A stretch of DNA of 18,056 nucleotides, from NCBI GenBank assembly GCA_002407045.1, contig DHKB01000051.1, positions 1 through 18,056 of the forward strand, given 5' to 3'. Shown here one piece after another: positions 14,448 to 18,056 of the stretch. The DNA is from Candidatus Bruticola papionis (GTDB lineage: Bacteria > Vulcanimicrobiota > Xenobia > Xenobiales > Xenobiaceae). The notes under the pieces were generated by a model that searched no databases, had not been told where the DNA came from, and saw nothing but the letters and a program-made list of their open reading frames with translations. A program made the translations under genes and the position numbers. Numbering within the stretch: position 1 is the stretch's first letter; each line of letters opens with the position of its first letter.

Positions 14448-15728
14448 ATGGCTTCAGAAGATAACTATAACGAAAATAACGTTTCTCCCCTGACAGCGGT
14501 TTTGCTTACTTTGCTTATTGGAGGCTTAGTCTGGCTGGGGGCTTCTTTCTTTGATAACCTTACCAATTACGGTAGTCAGCCTCAGCCCGATCCTGTCAAT
14601 TTAATGGCTTCTGGTAGTACTGAAGAGAACTTTTATAGTCCGGGACGAGCTAAAAGAAGAGCCAATTTTTTCTTGCGTCGCCAAGGTGAAGAAGCAGAAA
14701 TATCTTCCGAAGAAAAAGAACTTTTGGAAGAAGAAGATCGCACCAAAGAGCGAGATAAAGAAGATAGAGAAGATAGTAGGCAAGGACAGCGAAGCGATTT
14801 TGGCAACGACGATTTAGCTAAATCTATCCAGCCTATTGCTCCTTCGGACGCAGGGTGGGGAAAAAGTGGATCTAGTGCCATAAGTCCGGTTGTGCCCAAT
14901 GATTTAAAGCTCTCTGGCATTATGTTGGGCAGTGGCTCCGGTATTGCCGTTATTGAATACAATGGCACTTCCTATACAAAGTCGGAAGGACAAAAAGTTG
15001 GCCGCTATACTGTAGCCAAAATTTTGTCTGATCGTGTCGTTGTGGAAGATGGCCTCAACAATTTTACTTTGGGACTCAATTCTTCCGGATCTTCCGATTT
15101 GGCTTCTTCTTCGGCTGGTACAAGTGGCTCCTCGAATGGACACCCGGTTTTGCCCGATCCTGGGCAGGTGCCACCGCCTGCAGCACCGGTAGTTAGGGCT
15201 AAAACAGCTTTTAAAAACGAAACTTCGGCCGCCTCTTCAGTTGTCTCTGGGTATGAAGATGAGGAAGAGTCGGAAGCTTCGTCTTCTGCCCCTGTGCCTA
15301 GCAAGATCGACGTGTACGATTTCGCTCAAGAGCGTCGAGCCGAAGAAGAAAAAAAGGCCGATAGCATGTATGCTCCCAAGGGAAGTGCTAAGGCTAAAGT
15401 AAAATTGCCTAAAGCGAGCCCTACACCAGTACGCCCAACTCGCGAAGAAATTGAAAAATATTTGCAACGTGGCGCGGCCATTATTTCCGAAATTAAAGTG
15501 CAACCCGATTCTAGCGGTTTGGGCGTCAAAGTTAAATTTGTGCAAGAAGATAATGTTTTGCACCGTTTAGGCATAAAAGATGGTGACGTTATTACTAGAG
15601 TAAATAACAAAACTATCTTAAATAGCGAAGAATTATTTAATTCTGTTCTCAATATTAGTGAAATGCCTTTTGTCAATATTGAATACAAACGCCAAGGTCA
15701 AACTGGCACTTTAATTTACGATTTATAA
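14448..15728 (+). CDS. gspC: GspC-like type II secretion inner-membrane protein with PDZ domain
   Basis: GspC links the inner-membrane platform to the outer-membrane secretin. This 426-residue protein has the expected plan: a short cytoplasmic tail, one membrane segment (16-34), a homology-region-like beta domain (about 150-212, LKLSGIMLGSGSGIAVIEY) and a C-terminal PDZ domain (about 335-426, with HRLGIKDGDVITRVNN). It is longer than E. coli-type GspC (about 270-300) because of two low-complexity linkers: a very charged one (80-117, mostly Glu/Asp/Lys/Arg) and a Ser/Pro/acidic one (212-330). It starts 18 bases after the phosphatase-kinase gene without a visible ribosome site. Pseudopilin genes downstream support the assignment. 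A type IV pilus PilP-like role is the main alternative. Confidence 0.8.
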   Translation: MASEDNYNENNVSPLTAVLLTLLIGGLVWLGASFFDNLTNYGSQPQPDPVNLMASGSTEENFYSPGRAKRRANFFLRRQGEEAEISSEEKELLEEEDRTKERDKEDREDSRQGQRSDFGNDDLAKSIQPIAPSDAGWGKSGSSAISPVVPNDLKLSGIMLGSGSGIAVIEYNGTSYTKSEGQKVGRYTVAKILSDRVVVEDGLNNFTLGLNSSGSSDLASSSAGTSGSSNGHPVLPDPGQVPPPAAPVVRAKTAFKNETSAASSVVSGYEDEEESEASSSAPVPSKIDVYDFAQERRAEEEKKADSMYAPKGSAKAKVKLPKASPTPVRPTREEIEKYLQRGAAIISEIKVQPDSSGLGVKVKFVQEDNVLHRLGIKDGDVITRVNNKTILNSEELFNSVLNISEMPFVNIEYKRQGQTGTLIYDL

Positions 15729-15862
15729 GTTTGGGTTGCGCTTTTGTGTGAGCGACCTGATAGCAAGGATGCCTTCCAGTGTAGCTTCTCTTGGGGGCTG
15801 GGCTAAAATGGACTAGCTTTTTAGCAGGAGCCGCTCTTTGAAAGACAAATTATCTACGCCCT
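15729..15862 (+). other. 134-base gap inside the secretion cluster with a small hairpin
   Basis: This is the only sizeable gap within the plus-strand cluster. GCTAAAA (about 15802-15808) and TTTTAGC (about 15819-15825) can form a 7-base-pair hairpin. No T run follows, so it is not a clear terminator. An internal promoter for the next gene is possible but is not recognisable. Confidence 0.35.
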
Positions 15863-17152
15863 ATGGGTACGTTTTATAAGACAGCTCTCAGCCTGGCTGC
15901 TGTAGCCGGCATTAGTTTATCTCTCTGCGCTCCTAGTTTGGCTAAGCCTTGTGCCTCAGCCGAAGGGCGCCTTGTGGCCGCTTCTTACGGCGTCAAAAAA
16001 TACGATCGCGCTTCTAAAGCTAAAACAACACAAACTTCAGCCAAGAAAAATGTGGCTCAAGATCAGTCTGTGCAAGCTCTAAACGAGATGCGTTTAGTTT
16101 CGCGTTGGTTTGCTGCCGCTTATGATATTCCGGCTCGCGTGCCCGAAGAAATGTTTTTGGCTGGCTACACTTACAGCGATGCTATCGTAGCCTTTTCCCT
16201 CATGGACGCCGGAGCTTCATTAAACGAAGTTTTAGAAAAGAGACGCAACAATCGTTGGGACGAAGTAGCTAAGTTAGTTGGCATAGAACCTTCTTCTTTG
16301 CCTAAGCCAGTAATAAAAGTAATGAATACTCAAAATGGCAATAGGCCTTTAGAGTATGTCCACTTTACTCCTGATGTGCGCTCTGGCCTGGCTAGTCGCT
16401 TGCATTTGCCCTCTTTTGCTCCCACTGTGCCCGATCCGGTAGCTGTCGAACGTTTTCGTTTGTCTAAAAGTGATATTGCCAATATCAGAAAAGCTTTAGA
16501 AAATGTCAACGACCTAGATGAAGCCACTTTGCGCTTGCCTGCCGGTCGCTCTTTGAAAGTGGGCGATTGGGTAATAGCTGGAGTCCTTTCCAAATATAAG
16601 CCGTTCCCTATAGATACCATTCTTTCAGTTCGCACTGGTGAAGTGGTAGAGTGGGGCGATGTGGCCGCTATGTTTAGCGTCGACCCTAGCATTTTTGTAG
16701 AAGGCCCCCTGGCTCCCATTTATGGCGCTTTAGTCGAAGGCGAAAACTACGCCACTTTATCTAGTTTGCGTCGCTCTTCTTACCCAGATACGCTCAATAA
16801 TATTTATGCTTTAAATAATGTAGAAGGCGCTGAGTTACAAGCTTTAGGTTGGCTTATGAGCCTCTACTATAAAGAAACTGAGGAAGAGAGAGCTTTACTC
16901 AATTCTTATGGTCTTTCTTTTGCCGATCAAGCTTTGTCTTTAGCTGTAGCACGTATGGCTTTTGCCGATGTTGGCGAAATTGCCAACCGCATTCGTCATG
17001 GAGCCAATTGGCAATACTTGATCGACTATTATAAGTTAGATATGACTGGTCAAGATGTAGTTATGGCTGCTGCCGTTAGTCGCGACCAAGCTCGCTTCCC
17101 AGAAACATCTTCGACCGACTCTAAATCTGTGCGCAGCAAGCGTTTCAATTAG
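15863..17152 (+). CDS. Exported protein with three internal repeats, within secretion cluster
   Basis: I do not recognise this 429-residue protein. A signal peptide (1-27, ending PSLA before Lys) is followed by a Lys/Thr/Ala-rich linker. Three diverged repeats of about 45 residues lie at 103-146, 233-279 and 353-398. Each has a small-residue helix, then an (E/D)-(V/I)-(L/A) helix, a basic or charged turn, a Trp, and a final hydrophobic strand-like segment before a Gly or Asp. The aligned cores are NEVLEKRRNNRWDEVAKLVG, DTILSVRTGEVVEWGDVAAM and GEIANRIRHGANWQYLIDYY. It sits between gspC and gspI, where many systems carry gspD-H, and overlaps neither. Periplasmic location and a role in secretion or pseudopilus assembly are inferred from context only. 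Confidence 0.82.
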   Translation: MGTFYKTALSLAAVAGISLSLCAPSLAKPCASAEGRLVAASYGVKKYDRASKAKTTQTSAKKNVAQDQSVQALNEMRLVSRWFAAAYDIPARVPEEMFLAGYTYSDAIVAFSLMDAGASLNEVLEKRRNNRWDEVAKLVGIEPSSLPKPVIKVMNTQNGNRPLEYVHFTPDVRSGLASRLHLPSFAPTVPDPVAVERFRLSKSDIANIRKALENVNDLDEATLRLPAGRSLKVGDWVIAGVLSKYKPFPIDTILSVRTGEVVEWGDVAAMFSVDPSIFVEGPLAPIYGALVEGENYATLSSLRRSSYPDTLNNIYALNNVEGAELQALGWLMSLYYKETEEERALLNSYGLSFADQALSLAVARMAFADVGEIANRIRHGANWQYLIDYYKLDMTGQDVVMAAAVSRDQARFPETSSTDSKSVRSKRFN

Positions 17153-17160
17153 GCGTTTAA

Positions 17161-17574
17161 GTGAATTTGCTGGTATATCGAAGAAAATGTGAGCATGGAG
17201 GCAAGCCTGGCTTTTCGCTTTTGGAAGTGCTTGTCTCTTTAGGCCTAGTCTCTATGGTCTTTGGCAGTTTAATTGGCGGCTTTTGTCAGCATGTTCAGCG
17301 TGTGGCCCGCTTGGAACCATTTTATCGCAATTTAATTGTGGCGTCGGTGGGCTTGGAAAAAAGTATGGCCAAGAGAAACGACGGCGAGACCGATTCTCTA
17401 AACGGTATTGAATATAAAGTCACTGTGGGGGCTATGCCTTCCGATCCGCGTATCGACAGAATAGAAAGTAAAGTCAGCAGCAAGCGTCCCGGACATAGTG
17501 CTGTAGTGAAGGCCTATCGTTTGCGCCAAGTTAGCTCTTCTTCATCTTCTTCAAGCAATTCTTCCGCCACCTAG
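17161..17574 (+). CDS. gspI: GspI-like minor pseudopilin
   Basis: A 137-residue prepilin-like protein starting at GTG. A leader of about 16 residues ends in PG, followed by FSLLEVLVSLGLVSMVFGSL: prepilin-peptidase cleavage after Gly, Glu5 conserved, hydrophobic N-terminal helix. The length and short soluble domain fit GspI, a tip component of the type II secretion pseudopilus. It begins 8 bases after the triplicated exported protein and is followed after 19 bases by a GspJ-like gene, the usual I-J order. The C-terminus is a run of eight serines and NSSAT, which is unusual. No ribosome site is seen; translation is probably coupled. Confidence 0.8.
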   Translation: MNLLVYRRKCEHGGKPGFSLLEVLVSLGLVSMVFGSLIGGFCQHVQRVARLEPFYRNLIVASVGLEKSMAKRNDGETDSLNGIEYKVTVGAMPSDPRIDRIESKVSSKRPGHSAVVKAYRLRQVSSSSSSSSNSSAT

Positions 17575-17593
17575 TTAGAATTTTTTTTCGTCC

Positions 17594-18056
17594 ATGTTTA
17601 AAGCCAGCTCCAGCGGTAAAAATATTATTTCGCTTCCCGGACGTTCCGGCGGCTTCACTTTGCTCGAACTTATGCTGGTCATGGGACTAGCTACTTTAGT
17701 TTATTCTCTGATTTCTTATATGACTATTCAGATGAATAATACGGTGCGCCATTCGCAAGTAGCTTTCAAGCGCCAAGAATTAACTATCGATACTGCTGAG
17801 CGTTTGCGCTGGCAATTGCGTTGTCTTTACGATCATGTGCCCGAAAGTGCTTCTTCTGAAGCTCCAGCCAGCCATACCAACCCTCCCACTTTGCTAAAAT
17901 CGGCTATCTATGGAAAGAACTTGGGGGAAAAGGGTAAGGATGTACTCCTTTTCAAAACTACCTATTTCCCTTTGCGAGTTAAAAATAGCGGCACTGCTGA
18001 AGTAGGCTATAAAATTATGAGCGATTCTTCTAGCAGCTTTTCTCTTACTGAGCCTG
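17594..18056 (+). CDS. gspJ: GspJ-like minor pseudopilin (3' end cut by window)
   Basis: An open frame from ATG at 17594 to the window edge gives at least 154 residues with no stop. The leader reads MFKASSSGKN...PGRSGG, followed by FTLLELMLVMGLATLVYSLI, a type IV pilin-like N-terminus with Glu at +5. The downstream part (RQELTIDTAERLRWQLRCLY, then a 'GKDVLLFKTTYF' strand region) resembles GspJ, which joins GspI and GspK at the pseudopilus tip. It follows gspI by 19 bases in the same direction. No Shine-Dalgarno site precedes the ATG. GspH or another minor pseudopilin cannot be excluded without the missing C-terminus. Confidence 0.78.
   Translation, partial: MFKASSSGKNIISLPGRSGGFTLLELMLVMGLATLVYSLISYMTIQMNNTVRHSQVAFKRQELTIDTAERLRWQLRCLYDHVPESASSEAPASHTNPPTLLKSAIYGKNLGEKGKDVLLFKTTYFPLRVKNSGTAEVGYKIMSDSSSSFSLTEP

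Noticed and set aside
14601..15688. Several minus-strand frames opposite the gspC-like gene
   Set aside because: Low-complexity shadows (poly-Ser, poly-Phe) created by the GAA/GAG-rich linker; no ribosome sites.
1..18056. CRISPR arrays, insertion sequences, attachment sites
   Set aside because: No regularly spaced repeats, transposase or integrase coding, or terminal inverted repeats with target duplications were seen.

Overview
The window looks like a chromosomal segment of a diderm (two-membrane) bacterium. The evidence is a cluster of type II secretion / pseudopilus genes (GspC-like, GspI-like, GspJ-like), several exported proteins with classical signal peptides, and single-copy housekeeping genes (hisS, ispF, ugd). 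I cannot name the phylum. The HisRS is of the subtype I remember mainly from Actinobacteria, and the SpoIIE/STAS module occurs in many phyla, so neither settles it. No tRNA, rRNA, CRISPR array or insertion sequence is recognisable.

Layout. (1) 58-1830, + strand: a two-gene restriction-modification system made of an RsrI-like beta-class adenine methyltransferase and an EcoRI/RsrI-like endonuclease, closed by a terminator. It is visibly AT-richer and richer in AGA/AGG arginine codons than the rest, suggesting acquisition. I read both strands for GAATTC, the site expected for this family, and found none in 18 kb. (2) 1929-3754, - strand: a small exported protein of unknown function with a long structured leader, a terminator, then hisS only about 20 bases further on. 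(3) 4040-5134, + strand: a membrane-anchored, charged, helical protein of unknown function, whose stop overlaps the stop of convergent ugd. (4) 5131-11297, - strand: an unknown serine-rich protein, a terminator, ispF, a UPF0158-like protein, a UPF0173 metallo-beta-lactamase-fold hydrolase, a terminator, an exported AMIN plus phosphodiester-glycosidase protein, and ugd (UDP-glucose dehydrogenase), the last two separated by a long hairpin. (5) 11763 to the right edge, + strand: a STAS anti-anti-sigma protein, a membrane receptor that carries both a SpoIIE-type phosphatase and an RsbW-type kinase domain, a GspC-like protein, an exported protein with three internal repeats, a GspI-like pseudopilin and a GspJ-like pseudopilin cut by the window end.

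How the genes fit together. The restriction pair is self-contained. Ugd makes UDP-glucuronate for surface polysaccharide, and its neighbour is an exported glycosidase-like enzyme with a putative wall-binding AMIN domain, so both point to the envelope. The most interesting arrangement is region 5: a complete partner-switch (antagonist, phosphatase and kinase, the last two in one receptor) runs directly into secretion genes with 18-33 base gaps. This suggests that an external signal read by the receptor's extracytoplasmic domain is tied to building or using the secretion machine. The triplicated exported protein between gspC and gspI is the best candidate for an undescribed component of that machine.
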